Part shown: positions 8,567 through 18,300 of the stretch, piece after piece
Layout of the letters: the number at the start of each line of letters is the position of its first letter
How positions within the stretch are numbered: position 1 is the stretch's first letter
Assembly (NCBI RefSeq): GCF_963668665.1
Contig: NZ_OY764902.1
Location: 2,494,001-2,558,000, forward strand
Length of the DNA stretch: 64,000 nucleotides
Direction of reading: 5' to 3'
DNA from: an uncultured Anaeromusa sp.
GTDB lineage: Bacteria; Bacillota; Negativicutes; Anaeromusales; Anaeromusaceae
Made by a program: the position numbers and the translations under genes
Notes under the pieces: model-generated
The model's input: only the letters and a program-made list of their open reading frames with translations
The model's database searches: none
Told to the model about the DNA's origin: nothing

Positions 8567-9865
8567 ATGGAAAAAACATTTACCTTTGGACTGGGCGATC
8601 AACAGGTGCAGGTCCAGGTGCCGGCGCAGCAGGTCTTGCATGTCATTGAAGGCAAGGCCGCTCCGGCGATTACGGATGTCAATGCGGCAGTGCAGGAAGC
8701 ATTGCGCAATCCGATTGATTCGCCGCCGCTTAAAGAAGTGGTCAAATCGGGTGAAAAAGTAGCTGTTATTGTCAGCGACGTCACGCGTGCTTGGACGAAA
8801 TTTGACCAATTTTTACCGACTTTGTTGAACGAACTGAACGAGGCTGGCGTGCCGGACGCGGATATTGACATTGTGGTTGCTCTGGGCAGCCATCGCCCGC
8901 ATACGCCGGAAGAAGACCGCAGTGTTTGCGGCGAGGAAGTTTGCCGGCGTGTTCGTATTCATCAGCATGAAGCGAGCGACTCAGAAAAGCTTACTTATAT
9001 GGGGACGACGAGCCGCGGCGTTAAAGCATATATGAACAAGCTGGTTGCAGCTGCGGACAAGGTGATTTTGACCGGCGGCATCGTATACCATCTAATGGCC
9101 GGCTTTGGCGGCGGACGCAAATCGGTTATGCCTGGCGTCAGCAGTTGGGAAGCTATCCAAAGCAATCACTGCATCGCCTTGAACGAAGTAGTGGGCAAGG
9201 GGATCAGCCCGGACTGCGTGTCCGGCAAGCTGGAAGGAAACCCTATGCACCTGGATATGGAAGAACATGCAGAATTGTTGAAACCCGCCTTTTTGCTTAA
9301 CGCTGTGTTTACGCCGGAAGGGAAATTTGCCCGCTTTGTAGCTGGAAACTGGCGCAGTGCTTGGCGTGAAGGAACCAAAACGGTGGAAGAAATCTTTGGG
9401 ATTCCGATTGAGGCTAAAGCGGACTTGGTATTGGCTTCCGCCGGCGGTTATCCTAAAGATATCAACCTTTACCAAGGCTCTAAAACGATCGATAATGCAT
9501 TCATGGCGGTAAAACCGGGCGGCGTTATCATTTGCTTCTTGGAGTGCCGCGATATTACGGAACCTCCGGAATTCAGCGGCTGGTTCAAGCATAAAGATCT
9601 TCATGAGTTTGAGCTGGCTTTGCGGGAGCGTTTTACCATTCCTGGTTATGTGGCGTTCAAGCTGGCTAACATTGCGAAACAGGTTTCCTTGATTATCGTG
9701 ACGCATCCGAACAATGTGGATTTCATGAACAATGCCGGCGGCATTATTCCGGCGACAAGCGCGGCAGAAGCTATGGCCATTGCGAAGGAAAAAATTGGTC
9801 GTGACGACTTTACGGTTACGGTGATGGAACATGGGGCCAATACGGTGCCGGTTCTGAAAAAATAA
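8567..9865 (+). CDS. larA: LarA-family nickel-pincer-dependent 2-hydroxyacid racemase/epimerase
   Basis: A 432-residue member of the LarA family (lactate racemase and relatives). The residues that matter in Lactobacillus LarA are conserved in position: His109 in ALGSHRPHTP, His175 in GGIVYHLMAGFGGGRKS, Lys185 of the same stretch, which carries the nickel pincer nucleotide, and His201. The cofactor is made by LarB, LarC and LarE, none of which is in this window. The family has diverged in substrate, so lactate is only one option. The gene follows an MFS organic-anion transporter after a 188-bp spacer with several CCGG-rich inverted repeats; AAAGGAGG precedes the ATG. A strong terminator follows. 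Confidence 0.85.
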   Translation: MEKTFTFGLGDQQVQVQVPAQQVLHVIEGKAAPAITDVNAAVQEALRNPIDSPPLKEVVKSGEKVAVIVSDVTRAWTKFDQFLPTLLNELNEAGVPDADIDIVVALGSHRPHTPEEDRSVCGEEVCRRVRIHQHEASDSEKLTYMGTTSRGVKAYMNKLVAAADKVILTGGIVYHLMAGFGGGRKSVMPGVSSWEAIQSNHCIALNEVVGKGISPDCVSGKLEGNPMHLDMEEHAELLKPAFLLNAVFTPEGKFARFVAGNWRSAWREGTKTVEEIFGIPIEAKADLVLASAGGYPKDINLYQGSKTIDNAFMAVKPGGVIICFLECRDITEPPEFSGWFKHKDLHEFELALRERFTIPGYVAFKLANIAKQVSLIIVTHPNNVDFMNNAGGIIPATSAAEAMAIAKEKIGRDDFTVTVMEHGANTVPVLKK

Positions 9866-9880
9866 GCGGACCTTCAAGAG

Positions 9881-9920
9881 GTGGGGGAACCTTGTATAGC
9901 AAGGTTCCCCCACTTTTTTT
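9881..9920 (+). terminator. Intrinsic terminator of the larA unit
   Basis: GTGGGGGAACCTT and AAGGTTCCCCCAC form a perfect 13-bp stem followed by seven T. Confidence 0.95.
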
Positions 9921-9982
9921 CTATAACAGAATTTATAAGTTTTTACGGCTGAAAAATCTAGGGATATCAAGGGCTAGGAGCT

Positions 9983-10138
9983 TCTGCATAAACGGCGGCA
10001 TAACTGTAACCGTATCCGCCTTAGCCAGCTTTTTCGTCCTGCGGACCGTCTTGCTCCAATAAAAGTCCCAAATACAATCACGGCCACAGTAGCCTCAGTC
10101 GTTCCCTCGCTTTACTCACTCTACTCCTCGTTCATTTT
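9983..10138 (-). repeat. Degenerate intergenic repeat, copy 1
   Basis: This stretch fills the gap between larA and the YaaW-like gene. Read on the minus strand, 10101-10138 contains the unit GAACGAGGAGTAGAGTGAG, then AAGCGAGGGAACG, the same layout as units near 19.75 kb, 20.0 kb, 22.2 kb and 56.9 kb. The left part (GCTTCTGCATA and TAACCGTATCCGCC) is shared with the copy at 22.1 kb. I see no gene in 9,921-10,200. Confidence 0.5.
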
Positions 10139-10216
10139 TGACCGTAGCTTTTAGCGTGCAAGAGGGCAGGAAAGTCTAAGTGAAATCGCGAATGATACTG
10201 CAAAGGAGGGGTGCGT

Positions 10217-10927
10217 ATGAAACGGGATGAAATGGAGTTATCCAACGCCAGGCTGCTGGCGTTATTGCAAGAAACAGGGGCGGCCGATCTGGCTGTCTTG
10301 CGGGAATATAATCTGCCCGAAGCTCCGGAAGCACTGCCGGAAGAGTTGGTGGCGGCCATTTTGCAGCATGGCAGTCATGATGTGAAACGGCATTTTTCAG
10401 GCATGCCTTCGTATTTGCAATTAGTTCGGGACGTAGCCAAGACGCTGCAAATTTCCTGGGCGGAAGAAGAAACAGAGGCTGAACTAGAACAGCGCATTTA
10501 TCTGCAGGTCTTTCATCAGGCGGTAGAACAATTATCCTTGGATGAAAAGGAGCCTTTGCGGCAGCTGCTGGCGAAGGAAGGCGCTAACGCAGAGGATGTG
10601 GAACGGCTGTTTTTAGAAGGGACTTTGCGGCATTTCTTGCCGGCAGTAGGGTATTTGGTGAGCTGGAATGTGGCTCGCCTTGTAGCGACTGCTTTTGCTC
10701 GCGAGGCTGGCGCCGGTCTGCTGGGAGAGGGCGTGGCGGCAGCTTGGCTTGGTCCTTTGGGGTTGGCGCTGGGCGCTTTGGTAGTTGGCTGGGATTTGGC
10801 GGGACCGGCTTACCGCAAAACCATACCGACGGTGGTGCAAATTGCTTATTTGCGTGAAAAAGCGCGCCGTGGGAAAGAAGCAGGAAAAGGGGAGCGTGTA
10901 AAACAGCATGAAAAAGAGTCAGATTGA
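10217..10927 (+). CDS. YaaW/UPF0174 family protein
   Basis: A 236-residue protein related to E. coli YaaW (UPF0174), judged by the similar plan and the closing segment KTIPTVVQIAYLREKAR, which parallels the YaaW end. The middle (about 130-190) is Gly/Ala-rich and hydrophobic (AGLLGEGVAAAWLGPLG), suggesting membrane contact; the ends are charged. The function of the family is unknown. AGGAGG seven bases before the ATG at 10217 sets the start; a GTG six bases earlier is less likely. Its last 20 bases overlap thiE, so the two genes are translationally coupled, though I would not infer a thiamine role from that alone. Confidence 0.7.
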   Translation: MKRDEMELSNARLLALLQETGAADLAVLREYNLPEAPEALPEELVAAILQHGSHDVKRHFSGMPSYLQLVRDVAKTLQISWAEEETEAELEQRIYLQVFHQAVEQLSLDEKEPLRQLLAKEGANAEDVERLFLEGTLRHFLPAVGYLVSWNVARLVATAFAREAGAGLLGEGVAAAWLGPLGLALGALVVGWDLAGPAYRKTIPTVVQIAYLREKARRGKEAGKGERVKQHEKESD

Positions 10928-11552
10928 CTATACTTTATATTTAGTAACGGATCGCAGTTTTTTGCAGGGGAGAACTTTAGCGGCTTGTGTGGAGGAAGCT
11001 TGCCGGAATGGCGCGACCTTGGTGCAATTGAGAGAAAAAGATGCCTCAAGCCGATTTTTCTACGAAGAAGCCTTGGCGGTGCGGGAAGTGACTCGAAAGC
11101 TGGAGGTTCCTTTAATTATCAATGACCGTTTGGATATTGCCCTGGCTGTTGGCGCAGATGGCCTGCATGTGGGGCAGGAAGATTTGCCCTTGTCCATTGC
11201 CCGGCGCCAATTGGGGCAAGAAGCCCTTATTGGCGTGTCGGTGCACTCGGTGGCGGAAGCGGTCGTTGCGCAAGAAGGCGGGGCTGACTATGTAGGCATT
11301 GGAAGTTTGTTTCCAACGTCCACTAAAAAAGACGTACAGCAATTGTCGTGGGCGGACGTGCAGGCCATAAGAGAGGTATTGCGTATTCCCGCTGTTGGCA
11401 TTGGAGGCATTGCTGCAGGCAACTTGCAGGAAGTTCGTCAAAGCGGCTTAGCTGGAGCGGCTGTGGTATCCGCTATTTTGGGAGCAGAGGATATTGGCGG
11501 CGCGGCTCGCAAGCTGCGGCAGATTTGGGAACAGGGTCATACGAAAAAATAA
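10908..11552 (+). CDS. thiE: Thiamine-phosphate synthase
   Basis: A 214-residue TIM-barrel enzyme joining HMP-pyrophosphate and the thiazole phosphate to give thiamine phosphate. Diagnostic stretches are YLVTDR near the start, VQLREKD, LIINDRLDIA, DGLHVGQEDLP, the flexible substrate loop GIGSLFPTSTKKD and the phosphate-binding PAVGIGGIAAGN. The length is normal. The start overlaps the upstream YaaW-like gene by 20 bases and its ribosome site (GGGGAG) lies inside it. The other thiamine genes in the window, thiC and thiL, are about 20 kb away, and there is no TPP riboswitch here. Confidence 0.93.
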   Translation: MKKSQIDYTLYLVTDRSFLQGRTLAACVEEACRNGATLVQLREKDASSRFFYEEALAVREVTRKLEVPLIINDRLDIALAVGADGLHVGQEDLPLSIARRQLGQEALIGVSVHSVAEAVVAQEGGADYVGIGSLFPTSTKKDVQQLSWADVQAIREVLRIPAVGIGGIAAGNLQEVRQSGLAGAAVVSAILGAEDIGGAARKLRQIWEQGHTKK

Positions 11553-11573
11553 AGAGAAATGATTGCCAGAAAG

Positions 11574-13514
11574 TCAGGAGGTGGCGGCTTGCAGCGGTAC
11601 AGCGGTTCGACGATCCGCGCACCACGAAGAACCGGGCATTTCTTTGGCTTTCTTTTTTAGACTAGCCGCAAGTTCGGAAATTTCCAGATAGTTGCCGAAG
11701 GTTTCCTGCTGATTATGAACTACCGCGATGGATAAACTCATGAGGGGGAATACTTCTTCTTCTCCTTTGCGGTTGAGGACGCGTATATGTTGTTGCTGCA
11801 GGTCTTCCGGCAGGTAGAGTGAATTGACCTCCTGGTCGAATTGACAGCAGATGGTCTGGCAGAGAGAAAGCGCATTTTCCTGAGTCGTAATGATGACGAA
11901 ATCGTCGCCGCCGATGTGTCCGAGGAAATCGCGGCTTGAAGAGGCGCAATGCTCGGCCAAACAGGAGCTGAGGAGGCGGGCGGTGTGCAAAAGAGCCTGG
12001 TCGCCTCGTTCAAAGCCGTATTTGTCATTGAAGGCTTTGAAATTATCCAAATCAATATAGAGAACGGCAAAGGCGTTCTTTTCTGCAATGAGGTTTTTTA
12101 GGCGTTCTTCAATGATTAGATTTCCTGGCAGCCCTGTGAGCGGATTGGCGTTGAAGGCGCGGCGAATTTGCAAGTTGGTGACATTTTTCAGCAAATGAAT
12201 GATGGATACCACGCCGTGCAGCGCGCCGTCTTTGACGACAATAATCAGGTCGTAAAGATGGTCGGCATGGCGGCTCATGGCGATTTGGGAAACGGCTTCT
12301 AATGGCAGATCGGCACTGACTACAAGCGGTTGGCGATCCATAATGCGTTCCACCGGGCGCTGGTAGTAAAGAGAAATACCGAACTGGGTGCCGAGCTGCG
12401 AATATAGGCGGTTTTTCATCAATAGACCTTGGGGTGTTTCGTTTTCGGTGATCACAATGCCTGGGATGGTTTCGTCGTGGAGGTAGTCTTCCAGGTCGCA
12501 AACAAGCGTGGCGGCGCTGACGCTCGGGCAATATTGGGCAATATCGCCAATGGTAAGGCCGAAGGTTTTCGAAAGGGTTTGTTCCTGATGCCGCTGAGCT
12601 TGGAGAACCTGGATCGCTTGGGGGCATTCTGGCGCTAACGGGGGCGGCGGAGTTGCTGGACGAGCCAGAAAAAATCCTTGGCCGTAGTCTACGCCTAGGC
12701 GAATGATCTCTGCCAGCTCCGCAGACGTTTCAATGCCTTCGGCAATCAACTTTGCATGGATGGCATGGCCGCAATCGACAAGCGCTGATAACAGGGCTTT
12801 TTTTAAATTGCTTTCTTGTATGTTTTGAATGAGCGAACGATCAATTTTTATATATTCAGGCTGCAATTCGGCAATGGCCTGCAGGCTGGAATAGCCGGCG
12901 CCGGCATCATCAATGGCAATAGTGAACTGATGATGCCGACAGCGGGAGATGGAAGCGCGAAAAAGGTCAAAGTCTTGAATGGCGGTGCGTTCTGTTAATT
13001 CAAAGACAATATGCGCCGGCCCTAGCTGTTGCTGGCGCAAACGATTTAGAAATGCGGAAAAATTTCTAGCATGTTTTCCCAGCGTAACAGGATTTACATT
13101 GAGAAAGAGCAGACCGTCCAGCTGATGCACGGCGGCATTTTCCAAGGCCTGGTCGAGGCATAAATCCTCCAGCTGTGTTAGCAGAGATTCTGTGTTAGCC
13201 GCTTGAAATAGTGACACAGGCGAATGCAAGGGGCTGTCAAGAGGACCGCGGCTGAGCGCTTCATAGCCGATAATACTGCCGGTACGTAAATCGACAATGG
13301 GTTGAAAGTGGGTAGTAATGGCGCGGCTTTGTAGTATTGATTCCAGATTTGAAGGCTGGGAAGACACTGGGCGGGAGACTGGCGTGCTTGTTAGCGGCTG
13401 CAACTGACGTGAGAAGGGAAAGGCCGAAAGCAGGGTAGAGGGAACGCCCTGCCAGCGCGAGCGCTTGACGGAACGGCCTAAGTGGAGGAGTAGTTTGCGG
13501 ACTTTGCGGTTCAT
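11574..13514 (-). CDS. EAL-CBS-GGDEF regulatory protein
   Basis: A 646-residue cytoplasmic protein in reverse order to the usual GGDEF-EAL plan. The EAL domain (about 65-300) has YEALSRG, FELTERT, DDAGAGYSS, KIDRS, AEGIE and a GQGFF ending. It is followed by a pair of CBS domains (about 330-480), which normally bind adenine nucleotides, and a C-terminal GGDEF domain with IGGDDFVII. The catalytic motif is therefore GGDDF, a variant seen in this architecture. Whether it makes or breaks c-di-GMP cannot be decided from sequence. The start at 13514 follows AAGGAG by 11 bases; the frame extends to 13634 without a site. It converges with thiE and diverges from mutY. Confidence 0.88.
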   Translation of the reverse strand: MNRKVRKLLLHLGRSVKRSRWQGVPSTLLSAFPFSRQLQPLTSTPVSRPVSSQPSNLESILQSRAITTHFQPIVDLRTGSIIGYEALSRGPLDSPLHSPVSLFQAANTESLLTQLEDLCLDQALENAAVHQLDGLLFLNVNPVTLGKHARNFSAFLNRLRQQQLGPAHIVFELTERTAIQDFDLFRASISRCRHHQFTIAIDDAGAGYSSLQAIAELQPEYIKIDRSLIQNIQESNLKKALLSALVDCGHAIHAKLIAEGIETSAELAEIIRLGVDYGQGFFLARPATPPPPLAPECPQAIQVLQAQRHQEQTLSKTFGLTIGDIAQYCPSVSAATLVCDLEDYLHDETIPGIVITENETPQGLLMKNRLYSQLGTQFGISLYYQRPVERIMDRQPLVVSADLPLEAVSQIAMSRHADHLYDLIIVVKDGALHGVVSIIHLLKNVTNLQIRRAFNANPLTGLPGNLIIEERLKNLIAEKNAFAVLYIDLDNFKAFNDKYGFERGDQALLHTARLLSSCLAEHCASSSRDFLGHIGGDDFVIITTQENALSLCQTICCQFDQEVNSLYLPEDLQQQHIRVLNRKGEEEVFPLMSLSIAVVHNQQETFGNYLEISELAASLKKKAKEMPGSSWCADRRTAVPLQAATS

Positions 13515-13750
13515 AGTTTGCTCAGCTCCTTGTTTCATCCAACACGTTGAAAACGCAGGTTTGTTTGGAGTAAGTGGCGCGTTTTTGGCCAATAAGCTAC
13601 AATAAAAGAAATGTGCTATTTTTATTATAAACAAAGGAATGTGGCGTCATTGTTAAATATGGGTTATTTTTTAGGACTAATAGACTGGTTTAGGCGCTGT
13701 TATCCTGAAAATGATATTTTTTGCGAGAAAAGAGCGAATTAGGAGGGGCT

Positions 13751-14800
13751 ATGCAAAAAGAATGGCCGTTACTTCTTTTGGGCTGGTACGATGAGAATAA
13801 ACGCCAGCTTCCGTGGCGGGAGCAGACGGATGCATATCGAACCTGGGTTTCGGAAGTGATGCTGCAGCAAACGAGAGTAGAAGCGGTGAAAGACTATTAT
13901 CGGCGCTTTTTAGAGCGCTTTCCGGCTATTGAAAATTTAGCGGCGGCTACGGAAGAAGAAGTGCTGCAGCAGTGGCAAGGGCTTGGTTACTATTCGCGGG
14001 CGAGAAATTTATGGCAAGGCGCCAAGGAAACGGTGGCTCAATATGGCGGGGAAGTCCCTAAAGATGAAAAGTCTTTGCGCGCGTTGCCGGGGGTTGGTGA
14101 ATATACGGCTGGAGCTATTTTGAGTATTGCCTATCAGCAGGCTGTGCCGGCTGTAGATGGCAATGTGCTGCGCGTTTTCAGCCGCCTATACGGGCTGCAG
14201 GAAGAGGTGCAGACAACGGCGGCTAAAAAGATGGTAGCCAAACTGGTTTCTGACGTGCTGCCGGCGAAGCGCCCTGGCGACTTCAACCAAGCGTTGATGG
14301 ATTTTGGCGCAGCTATTTGTATTCCGGAAACGCCCCGCTGTGAAGCCTGCCCGGTGACGTCGCATTGTTTGGCTCGCTTGCAGGGGCAGGAACGAATCTT
14401 ACCAGTGCGTAAGCCCAAAAAGCCTCCTACGTGCATACATGTGGCAGTGGGTCTGGCTAAAGGGGCGGATGGTTATCTCTTGGAAAAACGGCCTGCTCGC
14501 GGGCTTTTGGCTGGCATGTGGCAGTTTGTTTCTGCAGAGGCGGCGTCAGAGAACGAAGCGGCCAAGCTGCTGTCTGAGCGAGGGTTGCAACTGTTGCAGC
14601 CGGCTTTTCCGCTATGGCGGGTATCGCATGTTTTTAGCCATCGTCGCTGGGAGCTGGCCATCTATGAATGTGCGCCGGTAGACCTGCCAAAATCTGGCGG
14701 GCTGGCAGTACGAGAAGAAGCCTTAGCGACTGTATTGTGGGCGGGGCCGCATCAGAAAATCTTTGAATGGTTGGAAAAAAATAAAAAAGATGAAAAATAA
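13751..14800 (+). CDS. mutY: A/G-specific adenine glycosylase MutY
   Basis: A 349-residue DNA glycosylase that removes adenine opposite 8-oxoguanine. The helix-hairpin-helix LPGVGEYTAGAI, the catalytic Asp in AVDGNVLRV and the Glu in SEVMLQQTRVEAV are present. Four cysteines in CIPETPRCEACPVTSHC hold the [4Fe-4S] cluster. The C-terminal third is the Nudix-like domain that recognises 8-oxoG (GLLAGMWQFV, then SHVFSHRRWEL). Start at 13751 after TAGGAGGGG. No partner gene is attached. Confidence 0.94.
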   Translation: MQKEWPLLLLGWYDENKRQLPWREQTDAYRTWVSEVMLQQTRVEAVKDYYRRFLERFPAIENLAAATEEEVLQQWQGLGYYSRARNLWQGAKETVAQYGGEVPKDEKSLRALPGVGEYTAGAILSIAYQQAVPAVDGNVLRVFSRLYGLQEEVQTTAAKKMVAKLVSDVLPAKRPGDFNQALMDFGAAICIPETPRCEACPVTSHCLARLQGQERILPVRKPKKPPTCIHVAVGLAKGADGYLLEKRPARGLLAGMWQFVSAEAASENEAAKLLSERGLQLLQPAFPLWRVSHVFSHRRWELAIYECAPVDLPKSGGLAVREEALATVLWAGPHQKIFEWLEKNKKDEK

Positions 14801-14878
14801 ATTTTGAGCTCGGATGCACAAAAACATATATAATGTAGGAAACAGAAAATAGAATCAGAAAAAACTGACGATGCGTAT

Positions 14879-14910
14879 GAAAGAATATGCAGATAATTGC
14901 ATATTCTTTC
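14879..14910 (+). terminator. Long hairpin after mutY, possible terminator
   Basis: Perfect 13-nt arms GAAAGAATATGCA and TGCATATTCTTTC with a 6-nt loop, 78 bases after the mutY stop. There is no T-run beyond TTCTTTC, so its role is unsure. The rest of the 550-bp gap before PFOR holds another hairpin (15002-15026, GCAAAAAG/CTTTTTGC), A/T-rich sequence and the PFOR promoter; I see no gene in it. Confidence 0.4.
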
Positions 14911-15234
14911 TATTGGTAACTATAGAGATAGAAAGTAGGCAAAGCGAGGTGGAAACAGGGAAAATCAATCGTATTGCTTCCCTTGCCGCGGAGAGTAACT
15001 TTGCAAAAAGAAAGAAATCTTTTTGCGAGTAGTTTTAGTAAGGTGAGTATTTTGAAAGCTTTGCGAAAAACAAGTAGCAAATGTTAATTTTCCATAACAA
15101 TTATGCAATAATTCATAAAAAAATAACTATAAAAAAGTTGACTAGCATCTTTTAGTTTTGCGTGGTACAATAAAAATGCACGTACACTGAATACACGTGA
15201 AAACTTTAATTTGTTTCAGAGACGGTGCAAAGCC

Positions 15235-15263
15235 TTTACAATGTTACAGGAAAGATGTATATT
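15235..15263 (+). promoter_or_regulatory. Probable promoter of the PFOR gene
   Basis: TTTACA (15235-15240) and TATATT (15258-15263) with a 17-bp spacer, giving an 80-nt leader. A hairpin GGAAAGA/TCTTTCC (15249-15289) followed by eight T overlaps it and would act as a terminator for any transcript entering from further upstream. Confidence 0.45.
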
Positions 15264-15351
15264 AAAAATAATTGATATATATTCTTTCCACTATTTTTTT
15301 TAGTAATATTCATAAAAATACACTTAGAGAAAAGAGAGGGGAATTTAGTCA

Positions 15352-18300
15352 ATGAAGAAAATGAAAACAATGGATGGCAACACTGCAGCGGCGTACGTAT
15401 CGTATGCTTTTACCGAAGTAGCTGCGATTTTCCCAATCACTCCTTCTTCGCCGATGGCGGAGCATGTGGATGAATGGGCTGCTCAAGGGAAGAAAAATCT
15501 TTTCGGTCAGCCTGTTCGCGTGGTAGAAATGCAGTCCGAAGCCGGCGCTGCCGGTGCGGTGCATGGCTCTTTGCAAGCTGGCGCTTTGACGACCACTTAT
15601 ACGGCGTCGCAGGGCCTGTTGCTGATGATTCCTAATATGTATAAAATTGCCGGCGAATTGCTGCCGACCGTTTTCCATGTCAGCGCACGTGCGTTGGCTG
15701 CCAACTCTTTGAATATTTTCGGCGATCATCAGGACGTGATGGCTGCTCGTCAGACCGGTTTTGCCATGCTGGCTTCCAACAGCGTGCAGCAATCCATGGA
15801 CATGGCCTTGGTAGCTCACTTAACCGCTCTGAAAGGCCGCATTCCTTTTGTGCATTTCTTTGACGGCTTCCGTACTTCCCATGAAATTCAGAAGATTGAG
15901 CTCATCGACTATGAAGATATGGCGAAGGTAACCGACTTTGAAGCTGTTGATGCATTCCGCCGCAACGCTTTGAATCCGGATCATCCGGTAATTCGCGGTA
16001 CCGCACAGAATCCGGACATCTACTTCCAGGAACGTGAAGTTTCTAATAGCTTCTATGAGGCTATTCCTGAAATGGTAGAAGCTTACATGCAGGAAGTGTA
16101 TAAAATTACTGGCCGTGAGTATCATTTGTTTGATTACTACGGCGATCCTGAAGCAGATCGTTTGATCATTGCTATGGGTTCCGGCTGTGAAGCGATTGAA
16201 GAAACAATCGATTATTTGCGCAGCAAAGGTGAAAAAGTGGGTCTGCTGTCGATTCATCTGTATCGTCCTTTCTCCATTTCTCACTTCTTCAAATATATTC
16301 CTAAGACGGTTAAGAAAATTGCCGTACTGGATCGTACCAAAGAGCCTGGCTCTCAGGCTGAACCTTTATTCCAGGACGTTAAAACGGCGTTCTACAATGT
16401 CAAAGATTGGCAGCCTGTTATCGTCGGCGGCCGTTATGGCTTGGGTTCCAAAGAATTCACGCCAGCTCATGTGGTTTCGGTCTTCGATAACCTCAAAGCT
16501 GCACAGCCGAAAGACGGCTTCACCGTCGGTATTGTCGACGATGTGACCAATTTGAGCCTGCCGTTGCCGACAGAGGATCTCGATACTACTCCTGCCGGCA
16601 CGAAAGCCTGTAAGTTCTGGGGCTTGGGTTCCGACGGCACCGTCGGCGCCAACAAGAGCGCCATTAAAATTATCGGCGACCATACGGACATGTATGCGCA
16701 AGGCTACTTCGCCTATGACTCCAAGAAGTCCGGCGGCGTTACCATGAGTCACTTGCGTTTTGGCAAATCTGCCATTAAATCGCCTTATCTCATCAACAAA
16801 GCTGACTTCATCGCCTGCCACAACCAGGCCTATGTCTACAAGTACAATGTTCTTGACGGCTTGAAGCCAGGCGGCAGCTTCCTCTTGAACTGCATCTGGA
16901 ACGAAGCAGAGCTGGAAACGCATCTGCCGGCGGCCATGAAACGCTTCATTGCCAAAAACAATATTTCCTTCTACACTCTGGACGCTGTGAAGATTGGTAA
17001 TCAAATCGGTCTGGGCAGCCGCATTAACATGATCATGCAATCGGCGTTCTTTAAAATTGCCGACATCATTCCTGTGGAAGACGCCATTAAGTATCTGAAA
17101 GATGCTGTGGAAAAATCCTATGGCAAAAAAGGTCAGAACGTTGTTGACATGAATAATGCAGCCATCGACCAAGGCGTTAACGCTATTGTCAAAATCAACG
17201 TTCCCGCTTCTTGGGCGGATGCGCCGAACGATCTGGCTTGCGCCGAAGGCGTCAAACCGGAATTTGTTGAAAAAGTAGTTGACCCCATGAATCGTCTGGA
17301 AGGCGACAGCCTCCCTGTGAGCACTTTCGTAGGCGTAGAAGACGGTACCTTCCCGGTAGGCACTTCTGCTTATGAAAAACGCGGCATTGCCGTGAACGTG
17401 CCGGAATGGCAAGTTGACAAGTGTATCCAATGTAACCAGTGCGCTTATGTTTGTCCTCATGCAGTTATCCGTCCGGTACTGCTGAACGACGAAGAAGTTA
17501 AAAATGCTCCGGAAGGTATCCAAACCAAGCCGGCTGTAGGCGCTAAAGAACTTCATTTCCATCTGGCTATTTCTCCGCTGGATTGCACCGGCTGCGGCAA
17601 CTGCGCCCAGGTGTGCCCTGCAAAAGAAAAAGCATTGATCATGAAACCTTTGGAAAGCCAGCTTTCCAATTGCAACGAGCGTTGGAACTATGCAACGAAA
17701 GAAGTGTCTGTGAAAGCTAACCCTGTGAACAAGCTGACGGTTAAAGGCAGCCAGTTCGAACAGCCGCTGCTCGAGTTCTCCGGCGCCTGCGCAGGCTGCG
17801 GCGAGACTCCTTACGTCAAATTGGTAACGCAGCTCTTCGGCAATCGCATGATGGTAGCCAATGCTACGGGTTGTACTTCCATCTGGGGCGCCAGCGCTCC
17901 GTCCATGCCGTACTGCACCGACCGCGAAGGTCATGGTCCGGCTTGGGCTAACTCCCTCTTCGAAGACAATGCTGAGTTTGGTTTAGGCATGCTCTTTGGT
18001 ACTAATGCAGTTCGGGCTAAACTGGCTGACGATGTAGCAGAAGCTCTTAAATTGGATCTTGATGCGGAACTGAAAGCCGCTATGACCGATTGGCTGGAGA
18101 AAGCCGATAGCAGCGAAGGCACTCGTGAGCGTGCTGCTCGTCTGGTTGCCGCTTTGAAAGGCAACGAAGGCAAAGCACCTGTGCTGGCGGAAATCGCTAA
18201 AAACAGCGACTTCTTCACCAAGCGTTCCCAGTGGGTATTCGGCGGCGACGGCTGGGCTTATGATATCGGCTACGGCGGTCTTGACCATGTATTGGCTTCC

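Noticed and set aside
14879..15026. ANTAR-target hairpin pair in the PFOR leader
   Set aside because: The hexaloops are GATAAT and AAGAAA, lacking the A1/G4 pattern.
15138..15171. TTGACT..TACAAT promoter for PFOR
   Set aside because: Spacer of 22 bp is too long for sigma-A; a sigma-54 fit was also tried and the GG-GC distance is wrong.
16366..17934. Minus-strand 522-codon frame opposite the PFOR gene
   Set aside because: Caused by codon bias of PFOR on the other strand; no start signal or recognisable domain.
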